A DNA stretch of 64,000 bases from Archangium sp. (GTDB lineage: Bacteria; Myxococcota; Myxococcia; Myxococcales; Myxococcaceae), in assembly GCA_030695565.1 (NCBI GenBank), contig JAUYRZ010000123.1:163031-227030 (forward strand). The letters are read 5' to 3'. A program made the position numbers and the translations under genes. Shown here in pieces: positions 54,306 through 64,000 of the stretch; position 1 is the stretch's first letter, and every line of letters begins with the position of its first letter. Under the pieces are notes generated by a model. That model was not told the origin of the DNA. It did no database searches and worked only from the letters and a program-made list of their open reading frames with translations.

Positions 54306-54423
54306 GTGATGACAGTCCGTTCCTGAAGGGTGCTTTTAACGCCGTCCCCGCCCGTCGGGGGTCCCTGTTTGCACTGCACTTCGCATGGAATGGAAGCCCT
54401 GCTCATGAGTACAAGTGACCACC

Positions 54424-54894
54424 ATGAACGACTCCCAGTGGGACGCGAAGCTGAAGTCCTTCCTCAAGAAGACCGGCGATGACTTCAAGCGGTTCGGCGC
54501 CGACGTGAAGGAAGAGGCCCAGAAGCTGCTGACGGAAGTTCAAGACCCCAAGCGGCAGGAGAAGCTGCGCGAAGGGCTCAAGGATGTCGGCGTGTGGGCC
54601 AAAAAGACCGCCGAAGAGGTGGCCACCCTGGTGGAGACCGGGGTGAAGAAGGCCGAAGGCGCGATCGGCAAAGCCAGCGATAAGGTGAACGATTTCGTGG
54701 TCAAGCCGGTCGAGGAGCCCGCCCGCAAGGCCGCCCCCCCTCCCGCCGCCACCCCTCCTTCTCCGCCTCCCTCCATGGAGGAGCAGGCAGCCCCGAAGAA
54801 GACGGTGGGGAAGGGTGCCCCGAAGAAGAAGGTGGCCCCGAAGAAGGCCGGCGCCAGGAAGACCATCGGCAAGAAGCGCCCGAGCCAGGGCTGA
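54424..54894 (+). CDS. Phasin-like/histone H1-like Lys-Pro-Ala-rich protein
   Basis: 156 residues from ATG 54424 (a GTG at 54415 adds three). The first ~95 residues are amphipathic helices (DAKLKSFLKKTGDDFKRFGADVKEEAQKLL; ETGVKKAEGAIGKASDKVNDFV) like a phasin or apolipoprotein-type coil. The last ~60 residues are Pro/Ala then Lys-rich (APKKKVAPKKAGARKTIGKKR), like histone H1 or Hc1 tails. It may bind DNA, membranes or another polyanion. It stands alone, 66 nt before grpE, in the same direction. No enzyme motif. Confidence 0.7.
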   Translation: MNDSQWDAKLKSFLKKTGDDFKRFGADVKEEAQKLLTEVQDPKRQEKLREGLKDVGVWAKKTAEEVATLVETGVKKAEGAIGKASDKVNDFVVKPVEEPARKAAPPPAATPPSPPPSMEEQAAPKKTVGKGAPKKKVAPKKAGARKTIGKKRPSQG

Positions 54895-54959
54895 GAACCA
54901 TCGGGTTGGAATCCCGAGGGTTTCGGCAGAGGTTTCCTTAGGTCCCCCGGCCCGGTGTT

Positions 54960-55694
54960 GTGGTTGACTCCCCGGCTGTGAAACAGCCGGGCGACAAAGG
55001 TCAGTTCAGCACGAGCATCGGGCAAGACGTACTCGACGAAGCGCTCAAGTCGGTCGAGAAGCACTCGGGCAAGGCGCCGGAGGAAGAGGCGCCCGCCGCA
55101 GCTGCAGTCGAAGCCGCTCCCGCGGCTCCCTCCGATCCCAGAGACGCGGAGCTCGAATCGCTCAAGGCAGAGCGCGACTTCTCCATGGCCAAGGGCCGGG
55201 AGCTGATGGGGAAGATCAAGGACGAGCACGAGAAGATGCTCCGCGCCGTGGCCGACCTGGAGAACTACAAGAAGCGCGCGCTCAAAGAGAAGGACGAGAT
55301 GCAGCGTTTCGGCAACGAGCGCCTGCTCAAGGACTTCCTGCCCGTCTTCGACAACTTCGATCGCGCCCTCGACGCCGCCAAGTCGGCCGCCGACTTCGAG
55401 AGCCTGCGGAAGGGCGTCGAGATGACGCGCAAGCTCTTCGAAGACACGCTGGGCAAACACGGGGTCAAGGCCTTCAGCGCCAAGGGCCAGGTGTTCGACC
55501 CCAACAAGCATGAAGCGATGACCGCCGCCGAGACCACCGAGATGCCGCCCAATCACGTGCACTCGGAAGTGCTCCGGGGGTTCACGTTGAATGACCGCCT
55601 GGTTCGCCCGGCCCTGGTCATCGTCTCGCGAACACCGACCGCACCTGCCGTCAGCCCAGATGAACCCAAAACCGACGAACCGAAGCCGCAGTAA
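54960..55694 (+). CDS. grpE: Nucleotide exchange factor GrpE
   Basis: 244 residues, somewhat long because of an Ala/Glu-rich N-terminal extension (~60 residues). The long coiled coil ([44 protein letters not shown]) leads to the head domain with FDPNKHEAM and [20 protein letters not shown]. It releases ADP from DnaK. GTG start at 54960. It precedes dnaK by 11 nt in the same operon; no dnaJ is present in the window. No CIRCE or clear sigma32 element was recognised upstream. Confidence 0.95.
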   Translation: MVDSPAVKQPGDKGQFSTSIGQDVLDEALKSVEKHSGKAPEEEAPAAAAVEAAPAAPSDPRDAELESLKAERDFSMAKGRELMGKIKDEHEKMLRAVADLENYKKRALKEKDEMQRFGNERLLKDFLPVFDNFDRALDAAKSAADFESLRKGVEMTRKLFEDTLGKHGVKAFSAKGQVFDPNKHEAMTAAETTEMPPNHVHSEVLRGFTLNDRLVRPALVIVSRTPTAPAVSPDEPKTDEPKPQ

Positions 55695-55705
55695 CTGAGG
55701 GGGAC

Positions 55706-57532
<1,827 letters not shown>

Positions 57533-57569
57533 GGCGGCCGAAGACGCCTCATGGAGAGACGAAGTAGGC

Positions 57570-59078
57570 ATGCCCGCTCCGGCGCTGCTTCGCTTCGATT
57601 CCCTGGAGGAAGAGGTTCAATTCCTCCGGGGGCTGGTGTCGGTGCAGCGTCTCGCCGACGAGGTGCTGGAAGACTGCATCGAGCGGCAGCTGGGTCTCTC
57701 GGCGGCCGTCGACGTGTTCCTCGCCCAGTGTGCCCGCATGATTCACGCGCGCGGGGCGTTCGCGCAGGTGCTCGGGAGCAACGGCCCGGTGCTCACCCGG
57801 GTGTGGGGCAACGAGTACTTCGACGTCACCACCTGGGCCAGCTACCGCGGCGCGGTGCCGCTGGGTGATCAACGCACGGTGTTCGTCTCGGGGCTGACCC
57901 TGGGCCGCACCACCCTGGGCTCGATTGGTTTTCTGCTGCCCGGCACCTTCGGCGACGGCGGCAAACACGTGCTCGCGCTGGTGGAGGCGGTCGGGGAGAT
58001 CCTCGACTCGGCGGTGCTCTCGTTCATCGCCTTGTCGGAAGGCCACTCGCCGCTGGAGCGCCTGGAGACGCTGGCCGAAGCAGGTGAGCTCAGCGGGCAT
58101 GCGCGCATCGGGAAGTACGAGCTGCTGCACCCGCTCGGAACCGGCGGCATGGCGCAGGTGATGGTGGCGCGCTCGGTGAACCCGGGTGGGGTGTCGAGGC
58201 TGGTGGCGCTCAAGCGCATCTTGCCCAGGCTGGCCGACGACGAGATCATCGTGAACCAGTTTCTCGACGAGGCGAAGTTGGGCATGCGCCTCAATCACCC
58301 CAACCTGGTCACTTTCTACGACTTCGGCAGCGCGGCCGGCTCGTTCTACATGGCGATGGAGTTGATCAAGGGCGTCGACCTCGATCACGTCATCTACTGG
58401 AAGCACGGCCCCATGCCGCCCGAGCTGGTGAGCGCGCTGTTGTGCCAGGCGCTGGAGGGGCTGCACTCGGCGCACGAGCTCAAGGCCGATGACGGCGCGC
58501 CGCTGGGGCTGGTGCACCGCGATCTCTCTCCGCACAACGTGATGTGCGGCTTCGATGGGCGGGTGAAGGTGCTCGACTTCGGCGTGGCCAAGATGCGCGA
58601 TCAACGCACGGTCACCTTGCCGGGCATCGTGAAGGGCAAGCCGCTCTACATGTCGCCCGAGCAGGCCACCGCCGAACGCATCGATCGCCGCAGCGACCTC
58701 TTCTCGATGGGGCTCATTCTGTTCGAGGCGCTGATGGCCAGGCGGGCGTTCGATGAGAAGGACGACACCAGGACGATGGAGGCGATCGTCAACGACGCGC
58801 TCCCCCGGCCCGCGGGTATTCCCAAGCCGTTGTGGGAAGTCATCGGACGTGCGCTGGAGAAGGAGCCGGAGAAGCGGTTCCGCAACGCGCTGGAGATGGC
58901 GCAGGCCCTGCGTGAGGTCGCGCCGCCGATGAAGGAGCACGAGGTCGCCCAGCTGCTCTCGCAACGTTTCCCCCGGCGGGTGACCGAAGTGCAGACCTGG
59001 GAGAAGGCCAGCAGCATCGCCTCGAAGGTCGAAGCCGCCGCACTCTCTCCCTCTGCCCCCGGGAGAGGGTCGGGGTGA
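57570..59078 (+). CDS. Ser/Thr protein kinase with N-terminal GAF-like domain
   Basis: 502 residues. ~1-170 is an alpha/beta module with GAF/V4R-like pattern (LRFDSLEEEVQFLRGLVSVQRLADEVLEDCIERQLG). The kinase core follows: GTGGMAQV near 190, VALKRI Lys near 215, HRDLSPHN near 316, DFGVAKM near 336 and SPEQAT. No membrane helix, so it is cytoplasmic. The last twelve residues (ALSPSAPGRGSG) and the stop are encoded by a dispersed repeat. It is 37 nt after dnaK with GGAGAG before its ATG, probably in the same message. Substrate unknown. Confidence 0.88.
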   Translation: MPAPALLRFDSLEEEVQFLRGLVSVQRLADEVLEDCIERQLGLSAAVDVFLAQCARMIHARGAFAQVLGSNGPVLTRVWGNEYFDVTTWASYRGAVPLGDQRTVFVSGLTLGRTTLGSIGFLLPGTFGDGGKHVLALVEAVGEILDSAVLSFIALSEGHSPLERLETLAEAGELSGHARIGKYELLHPLGTGGMAQVMVARSVNPGGVSRLVALKRILPRLADDEIIVNQFLDEAKLGMRLNHPNLVTFYDFGSAAGSFYMAMELIKGVDLDHVIYWKHGPMPPELVSALLCQALEGLHSAHELKADDGAPLGLVHRDLSPHNVMCGFDGRVKVLDFGVAKMRDQRTVTLPGIVKGKPLYMSPEQATAERIDRRSDLFSMGLILFEALMARRAFDEKDDTRTMEAIVNDALPRPAGIPKPLWEVIGRALEKEPEKRFRNALEMAQALREVAPPMKEHEVAQLLSQRFPRRVTEVQTWEKASSIASKVEAAALSPSAPGRGSG

Positions 59079-59081
59079 GGG
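59044..59081 (-). repeat. Palindromic dispersed repeat, copy 10 (type A, minus orientation)
   Basis: CTCTCCCTCTGCCCCCGGGAGAGGGTCGGGGTGAGGG. It spans the end of the kinase coding sequence: GGGTGAGGG contains the stop codon. Confidence 0.85.
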
Positions 59082-59105
59082 CGCTCGAGCCATCCCCGCC
59101 GCTTC

Positions 59106-60470
59106 TCACTCCCTCAAGAGCGCAAGCGCCTCGCTCAACGACTCCACCGGCAACAACTCAATCCGGGTGTTCTCCATTCGCCGCGCGCTGGCCTTGGGCA
59201 GAATCACCCGCTTGAACCCCATCTTCGCGGCCTCAGCCAACCGCGAATCGACCTGCGCCACCGCCCGCACCTCACCGGCCAACCCCACCTCACCCAGGAT
59301 CAACGTGTGCGCATCGATCGCCCGGTTCTGCAGCGACGACACCAACGCCGCGCACACCGCGAGATCACTCGCCGGCTCGGTGAGCGACATGCCCCCCGCC
59401 ACGTTCACGAAGATGTCGCAGCCCATCAGCTGCACGTCTTCCTTCTTTTCCAGCACCGCCGCCAGCAGCGCCACCCGGTTCGAGTCGACCCCGATCGCGG
59501 TACGCCGCGCGGTGCCGTAACCGGTGGGCGCGACCAAGGCCTGCACCTCCACCAAAATCGGCCGCGTGCCGTTCAAGGTCGAGGTCACCACGCTGCCCGA
59601 CGCGCCCCGGGGCCGCTCCGAGAGAAACAACGCCGAGGGGTCTGGAACCTCGGCCAGGCCCGAGCCCTTCATCTCGAACACGCCAATCTCATTGGTGCTG
59701 CCGAAGCGGTTCTTGTGCGCGCGCAGAATGCGGAACGGGTGGCCGCGTTCGCCCTCGAAATACAACACCGTGTCGACCATGTGCTCGAGCACGCGGGGCC
59801 CTGCGATCGAGCCGTCTTTGGTGACGTGACCGACCATGAACGTCGGTACGCCCGTCTTCTTGGCGTACGACATCAACCGCCCGGCACACTCGCGCACCTG
59901 CCCCACGCTGCCCGGCGCGCTGCCCAGCTCAGCGAGGAACATGGTCTGGATGGAGTCGATGATCAGCACCCCGGGCGCCAGCTTCTCCGCGGCCCCCAGC
60001 ACCTTCTCGAGATCCGTCTCCGCGAACACGTGCAGCTGCTCGCCGCGCACGCCCAGCCGTTCGGCGCGCATGCGCGTCTGCCGCAACGACTCTTCACCCG
60101 AGACATAGAGGGCAGGGCGATCTTTCGAGAGCCGGTCGACGGCCATCAACAACAACGTCGACTTGCCGATGCCGGGATCGCCGCCGATGAGCACCAGGCT
60201 GCCCAGCACCACGCCGCCGCCCAGCACGCGATCCAGCTCGGCGATGCCGGTGAGCCTTCGCGACTCGCTGGCCGACTCCACCTGCTGCAACAGCACCGGT
60301 TTGTCCTGCCCTGACGCGGCGCCCCACGCCGGCCGCGATTGGCTGGCGGCCGACAGCTCGGCCTCCTCGACCAGGGAGCCCCAGGTGCCGCACTCCGTGC
60401 AGCGGCCCAGCCATTTGGCAGACTGGTACGCGCAGCTCTGACAGGTGAAGTGCGTCTTCGTTTTCGCCAT
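59106..60470 (-). CDS. radA: DNA repair protein RadA (Sms)
   Basis: 454 residues. The N-terminal zinc finger is CQSCAYQSAKWLGRCTECGTWG, followed by RecA-like ATPase with GDPGIGKSTLLL, and the RadA-specific AHKNRFGSTNEIGVFEM motif near 245. A Lon-like C-domain with SLTEPASDLAVCAAL ends the protein. It promotes branch migration in recombination intermediates. ATG at 60468-60470. It is divergent from the sensor kinase (141 nt) and convergent with the Ser/Thr kinase (27 nt between stops). All motifs intact. Confidence 0.96.
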   Translation of the reverse strand: MAKTKTHFTCQSCAYQSAKWLGRCTECGTWGSLVEEAELSAASQSRPAWGAASGQDKPVLLQQVESASESRRLTGIAELDRVLGGGVVLGSLVLIGGDPGIGKSTLLLMAVDRLSKDRPALYVSGEESLRQTRMRAERLGVRGEQLHVFAETDLEKVLGAAEKLAPGVLIIDSIQTMFLAELGSAPGSVGQVRECAGRLMSYAKKTGVPTFMVGHVTKDGSIAGPRVLEHMVDTVLYFEGERGHPFRILRAHKNRFGSTNEIGVFEMKGSGLAEVPDPSALFLSERPRGASGSVVTSTLNGTRPILVEVQALVAPTGYGTARRTAIGVDSNRVALLAAVLEKKEDVQLMGCDIFVNVAGGMSLTEPASDLAVCAALVSSLQNRAIDAHTLILGEVGLAGEVRAVAQVDSRLAEAAKMGFKRVILPKASARRMENTRIELLPVESLSEALALLRE

Positions 60471-60611
60471 GCGGGGCTTGTACCGGAAGACACCGACAAG
60501 TCACCCGGCCCCCACGAAAGGGCGGCGCGGCCTCACGAGCCGATGGTTCCTGGGGATGCGAGCGGCGAGGCCCCGCGAAATCATCAGAGCAGCACCTCGA
60601 ACGAAGGACCC

Positions 60612-62648
60612 ATGACCCAAGACGCCCTGACCCGACTGCGGTTCGCGCGAGCCCTCAACAGGCTGGGCGAAACGATTCTCGGTACCGACGAGCCTGCTCT
60701 TCTCCTGCACGCCCTGGCGCACATCGCCGGTGAGACGCTGGGCGTCGATCGGGCGCTGGTGTTCGACGTGCGGGTCGATGAACTCCACGTGGCCCGGCTG
60801 ACGGGGTGGTTGCGCCTCGAGAGCGCCGCCCGGCCGGCCCCCGATGGCCTGTTCCCCATCGAGCGCAGCCGCGGCCTGCTCCGGGAACTCTGGGCTCACC
60901 GCTCCTGGGTGGAGAGCCACGCCGAAGCGCCGCACCCCATGCTGGAGAAGGACGCGATCGCCCTGCTCCACCAGGAGATGAAGGTGGACAGTGCGTTGTG
61001 GTTCCCCTTTTCCTTCCGCGAGCACGGGTACCACCTGCTGGTCTTTCACCAGCTCACCCCCCGCCGCTGGCTCGACGAAGAGCTGGAGTTCATCGCCGCG
61101 GTGGGCAAACGCGTCACCCTCGCCCTGAGCAAGCTGGGCCTGCTGGAAGAACTGGCCTCCAGTCAGGCGCGCTACCGCGAGCTGTACGACTCCACCCCTT
61201 CGATGTTCTTCACCGTCACGCGCGAGCGCACGGTGAGCTCCGTCAACCGCTTCGCCGCCGAGCACCTCGGCTTCGACGAACGCGAGCTGCTGGGCATCGA
61301 CGTGCTCGACGTGTTCGTGCCGGAGGATCGCCAGACCATCGACCGCCAGCTCGAGGAGTGTTTCCTCCACCCGGGCCAGGTCTTTCGCTGGGAGGCGCGC
61401 AAGGTGAGGAAAGACGGCACCGTCATCTCAGTGCGCGAGATCGCCCGCACCGGCATCAGCACCACCGGCCAATCAGAGGCGTTGATCGTCTGCGACGACG
61501 TCACCGAGCAGAAGCGCACCGAGCAGGCGATGTTGCAGACCCAGAAGCTGGAGACCCTGGGCGTGCTGGTCGGTGGCATCTCGCACGACTTCAACAACCT
61601 GCTGGGGGCGATCGTCGGCAACGCCGAGCTGGGCCTCTTGCGGTTGCCCGCCGACTCACCCGCGCGAGAACCGATGGAGCTGGCCACGCTGGCCGCCTTG
61701 CGCGCCGCCGAATTGGTCAAACAGCTGCTGACCTATTCCGCCAAGGCGCCCTTCACCCGCCAGCGGGTGACCATCAACGAGCTGGTGCGCGAGCTGGCCG
61801 ACCTGCTGGTGGTGACGGTGGGCCAGCGGGTGCGGGTCGAGCTGCAGCTGGCCGCCCGTTCACCGGTGGTGGTGACCGACCCCACGCAGCTGCGCCAGGT
61901 GTTGATGAACCTGGTGCACAACGCCGCCGACGCGATGGTGGGGCGAGAAGGCGGCATCGTGGTGCGCACCTCGGAGGTACACCTCGAGCCGAAGAACGCG
62001 GCCCGCCTTTCCCCCGGCGACTACGCGCGCCTCGAGGTGGTGGACTCCGGGGTGGGCATCGAACCCGGCAGCCTCGATCACGTCTTCGACCCCTTCTTCA
62101 CCACCAAGAAGGCCGGCCGCGGGCTGGGGCTGTCGGCCGTGCGCAGCATCGCGCACCGCCACGGCGGAGGGGTGCTGGTGGAGAGCGTGGTGGGGCAGGG
62201 CTCGACCTTCACCGTCTTGCTTCCCCTGGCGGCCCCCGAGGTGATCGCGCCCCCGCCCGCCCAGGACCGCCGGGCCCGCGAGCTGCCCGCGGGCGCCACC
62301 GTGCTGGTGATCGACGACGACCCGGCCGTGCTGCGCGTGCTCTGCGACATCTTGAAGGAGTTCGGCCTGGTGGCGCTGGCCGCGGGCGGAGTGGCCGCGG
62401 GCCGCAGCCTCTTCTCCAGTCACCCGGAGATTCGCGCGGTGTTGCTCGATCTCACCATGCCCGAAGGCGGGGGCGCTCCCCTGGTGAAGGAGTTCCACCA
62501 GCTGCGGCCCGGCGCTCCCATTCTGTTGATCAGCGGCTACGCCGAATCAGACATCACCGCGTCGATGGCCGGTGAGCTGTCGGCGTTTCTCGCCAAGCCC
62601 TTCACCCCGATGGCCCTCAAGGAGGCCCTCTTGCGCGTGGTGCACTGA
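60612..62648 (+). CDS. Hybrid sensor histidine kinase with receiver
   Basis: 678 residues from MTQDALTRLRFARALNRLG (GAAGGA before the ATG); the frame open back to 60339 is antisense to radA. Domains: GAF ~1-165, PAS ~190-300 (STPSMFFTVTRERTVSSVN), histidine phosphotransfer with GGISHDFNNLLG (His ~326), ATPase with N, G1 (DSGVGIEPG) and G2 (KAGRGLGL) boxes, and a C-terminal receiver ~555-678 with VLVIDDD, LLDLTMP (Asp near 613) and LAKPFTP. HDFNN is the hybrid/FixL-type box. It has no membrane helix, so it reads a cytoplasmic signal. No separate output regulator is next to it. Confidence 0.93.
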   Translation: MTQDALTRLRFARALNRLGETILGTDEPALLLHALAHIAGETLGVDRALVFDVRVDELHVARLTGWLRLESAARPAPDGLFPIERSRGLLRELWAHRSWVESHAEAPHPMLEKDAIALLHQEMKVDSALWFPFSFREHGYHLLVFHQLTPRRWLDEELEFIAAVGKRVTLALSKLGLLEELASSQARYRELYDSTPSMFFTVTRERTVSSVNRFAAEHLGFDERELLGIDVLDVFVPEDRQTIDRQLEECFLHPGQVFRWEARKVRKDGTVISVREIARTGISTTGQSEALIVCDDVTEQKRTEQAMLQTQKLETLGVLVGGISHDFNNLLGAIVGNAELGLLRLPADSPAREPMELATLAALRAAELVKQLLTYSAKAPFTRQRVTINELVRELADLLVVTVGQRVRVELQLAARSPVVVTDPTQLRQVLMNLVHNAADAMVGREGGIVVRTSEVHLEPKNAARLSPGDYARLEVVDSGVGIEPGSLDHVFDPFFTTKKAGRGLGLSAVRSIAHRHGGGVLVESVVGQGSTFTVLLPLAAPEVIAPPPAQDRRARELPAGATVLVIDDDPAVLRVLCDILKEFGLVALAAGGVAAGRSLFSSHPEIRAVLLDLTMPEGGGAPLVKEFHQLRPGAPILLISGYAESDITASMAGELSAFLAKPFTPMALKEALLRVVH

Positions 62649-62665
62649 GGGCCTCCGCTCGGCCC

Positions 62666-64000
62666 TCAGCCGAGGTTGCCGCAGACGTTGGGGACGCCGC
62701 CGCCGCCGCAGGTCTCCTGGGGCGGGCAGACGCCGCAGTTCATCGAGCCGCCGCAGCCGTTGCCCACCAGCCCACAGTTGAAGCCGAGGTCCATGCACGA
62801 ACGAGGCGTGCAGGGCTGGTTGCCGCAGACGCCGGGCGTCCCCGCACCGCCGCACGACTGGCCCGCGGGGCACGCGCCGCACTGGATGATGTTGCCGCAG
62901 CCATCACCGGCCGGGCCGCACTGAATGCCCTGACCACCGCAGGTCAACGGCGTGCACTGCGCCGCGCCGCACAGGCCCGGGCCCTGCGCGCCACAGATCT
63001 GGCCAGGAGGACACATGCCGCAGTCGATCTGCGTGCCGCAGCCGTCACCCTGGAGACCGCAGTTGAAGCCCTGCATCAAGCAGGTGCGCGCGGTACAGGT
63101 GCCGCCACCGCCGCAGACGCCGGGCACGCCACCACCGCCGCAGGTCTGAGGCAGCTGGCAGGTGCCGCAGTTCTGCTGCCCACCGCAGCCGTTGCCCTGG
63201 TTGCCGCAGCTGAAGCCCTGCTGCGCGCAGGTCAACGCGGTGCACATGCCGCCGCCGCACTGGCCGGCCACGCCGCCACCGCCGCAGGTCTGGGGCGCGA
63301 CGCAGGTGCCGCAGTTGAGCGTGCCACCGCACCCATCACCCTGGCTGCCGCAGGTCACGCCGAGCTGCGCGCAGGTGCGGGGCTGGCACTGACCGCCGCC
63401 GCACACGTTGGGCACACCACCACCGCCGCAGGTCTGGGGCATGGTGCAGGTGCCGCAGCTGAGCGTGCCGCCGCAGCCGTCACCCTGGCTGCCGCAGTTC
63501 GCGCCGAGCTGAGCGCAGGTGCGCGGCGTACACGAGGTGCCGCACACGTTGGGCGTTCCACCACCGCCGCAGGTCGCCGGCGCGGTGCAGGTGCCGCAGT
63601 TGAGCGCGCCGCCGCAGCCATCCGCCGCGCCGCCGCAGTTGAAGTTCTGCTGCGCGCAGGTGGTGGGCGTGCACGACTGGGGCACCGGCACGTCGGGCCT
63701 GATGCACGAGGAGAGGTCGAAGATGAGGTACTCGAACACCTTCTCTTGTGGGGTCATGCCGCCCACCGCGCAGTACGGCCAGACCGCGGTGCTCGCGCTG
63801 GCGTTGATCACGTGGAAGTCGCTGAAGAGCACGCGGCCGCACTGGTTTGCGGGGGCGGCCGTCGTGGGGGTGTTGAAGGTGTACTGAAAGGGCGTGACCT
63901 CGGCCGCGTTCGCCGCGGTGAAGCCGTAGACCCAGCGCTGACCGGGCGGGTTGTTGATGCCGCCGAGGTCGTTGCGCACCGTGGTGATGCGAATGCGGGG
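62666..64000 (-). CDS. Cys-rich tandem-repeat surface protein (5' end off window)
   Basis: At least 444 residues visible; the open frame continues past 63979 to the right edge, so the M at 63979 is not a safe start. The N-terminal visible part (RNDLGGINNPPGQRWVYGFTAANAAE, CGRVLFSDFHV) is followed by seven or so repeats of ~42 residues with the pattern C-x-P-x-T-C-A-Q-x-x-x-x-C-G-x-Q-G-D-G-C-G-G, C-G-x-C, C-G-G-G-G. The repeats must form disulphides and point to an exported surface or extracellular protein. The signal peptide would be outside the window. Convergent with the hybrid sensor kinase. Confidence 0.82.
   Translation of the reverse strand, partial: PRIRITTVRNDLGGINNPPGQRWVYGFTAANAAEVTPFQYTFNTPTTAAPANQCGRVLFSDFHVINASASTAVWPYCAVGGMTPQEKVFEYLIFDLSSCIRPDVPVPQSCTPTTCAQQNFNCGGAADGCGGALNCGTCTAPATCGGGGTPNVCGTSCTPRTCAQLGANCGSQGDGCGGTLSCGTCTMPQTCGGGGVPNVCGGGQCQPRTCAQLGVTCGSQGDGCGGTLNCGTCVAPQTCGGGGVAGQCGGGMCTALTCAQQGFSCGNQGNGCGGQQNCGTCQLPQTCGGGGVPGVCGGGGTCTARTCLMQGFNCGLQGDGCGTQIDCGMCPPGQICGAQGPGLCGAAQCTPLTCGGQGIQCGPAGDGCGNIIQCGACPAGQSCGGAGTPGVCGNQPCTPRSCMDLGFNCGLVGNGCGGSMNCGVCPPQETCGGGGVPNVCGNLG

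Noticed and set aside
54895..54959. CIRCE or sigma32-type control of grpE-dnaK
   Set aside because: No TTAGCACTC-N9-GAGTGCTAA dyad and no clear CTTGAA/CCCCAT pair in the 65-nt gap.

Overview
The window is GC-rich bacterial DNA with dense, mostly overlapping genes. Its contents point to Myxococcota, probably a Myxococcus/Archangium-type genome. The evidence is several Ser/Thr kinases of myxobacterial/planctomycete style, a MYXO-CTERM-like C-terminus, many short Cys-rich lipoproteins, a TonB-dependent receptor with a carboxypeptidase-type N-domain, and a multidomain enzyme resembling myxobacterial ether-lipid enzymes. No rRNA, tRNA, CRISPR array, prophage or intact insertion sequence was seen. 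The species is inferred from gene content only.

Left region (1-16974). A minus-strand operon of nine tightly coupled genes (10334 down to the left edge) builds a surface glycan: asparagine-synthase-like enzyme, PhyH oxygenase, methyltransferase, Wzx-type flippase, two glycosyltransferase-like proteins, a 4,6-dehydratase, an epimerase and a PseC-like aminotransferase. A divergent plus-strand set follows (membrane transglutaminase-like protein, GT4 glycosyltransferase, UDP-glucose dehydrogenase). Then come a Fic AMP-transferase with three AT-rich boxes in its promoter and an M1-type peptidase.

Middle region (16975-39900). A 1460-residue reductase/AMP-ligase/ACP/acyltransferase fusion is flanked by perfect 44-nt inverted repeats and followed by an SDR. 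A tonB-exbB-exbD-exbD operon faces a TonB-dependent receptor and its partner lipoprotein. Then come a radical SAM/EamA pair, GNAT, Dus, MarR, ComM, a Cys-rich lipoprotein, a cyclic-nucleotide-binding protein, TrxB and RecA.

Right region (39900-64000). Genes here are a thiolase with a tiny zinc-ribbon protein; an envelope operon (S1C protease, inactive rhomboid-like protein, S1/P1-nuclease-like MYXO-CTERM protein); a kinase followed by its pseudokinase paralogue; a TSP3 beta-barrel protein; a response regulator; a protein ending in an SSB-like acidic tip; Bpt; GrpE-DnaK followed by another kinase; RadA; a hybrid sensor kinase; and a large Cys-rich repeat protein cut by the right edge.

A dispersed imperfect-palindrome repeat (core CCTCTCCC...GGGAGAGG) occurs about ten times between genes. 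At different copies it forms a textbook intrinsic terminator, provides ribosome-binding purine runs, or supplies the last codons and stop of a gene. The most interesting items are the repeat family with its inverted pair around the fusion gene, the kinase/pseudokinase pair, the SSB-tip protein encoded antisense to the end of bpt, and the protease/pseudo-rhomboid/MYXO-CTERM operon.
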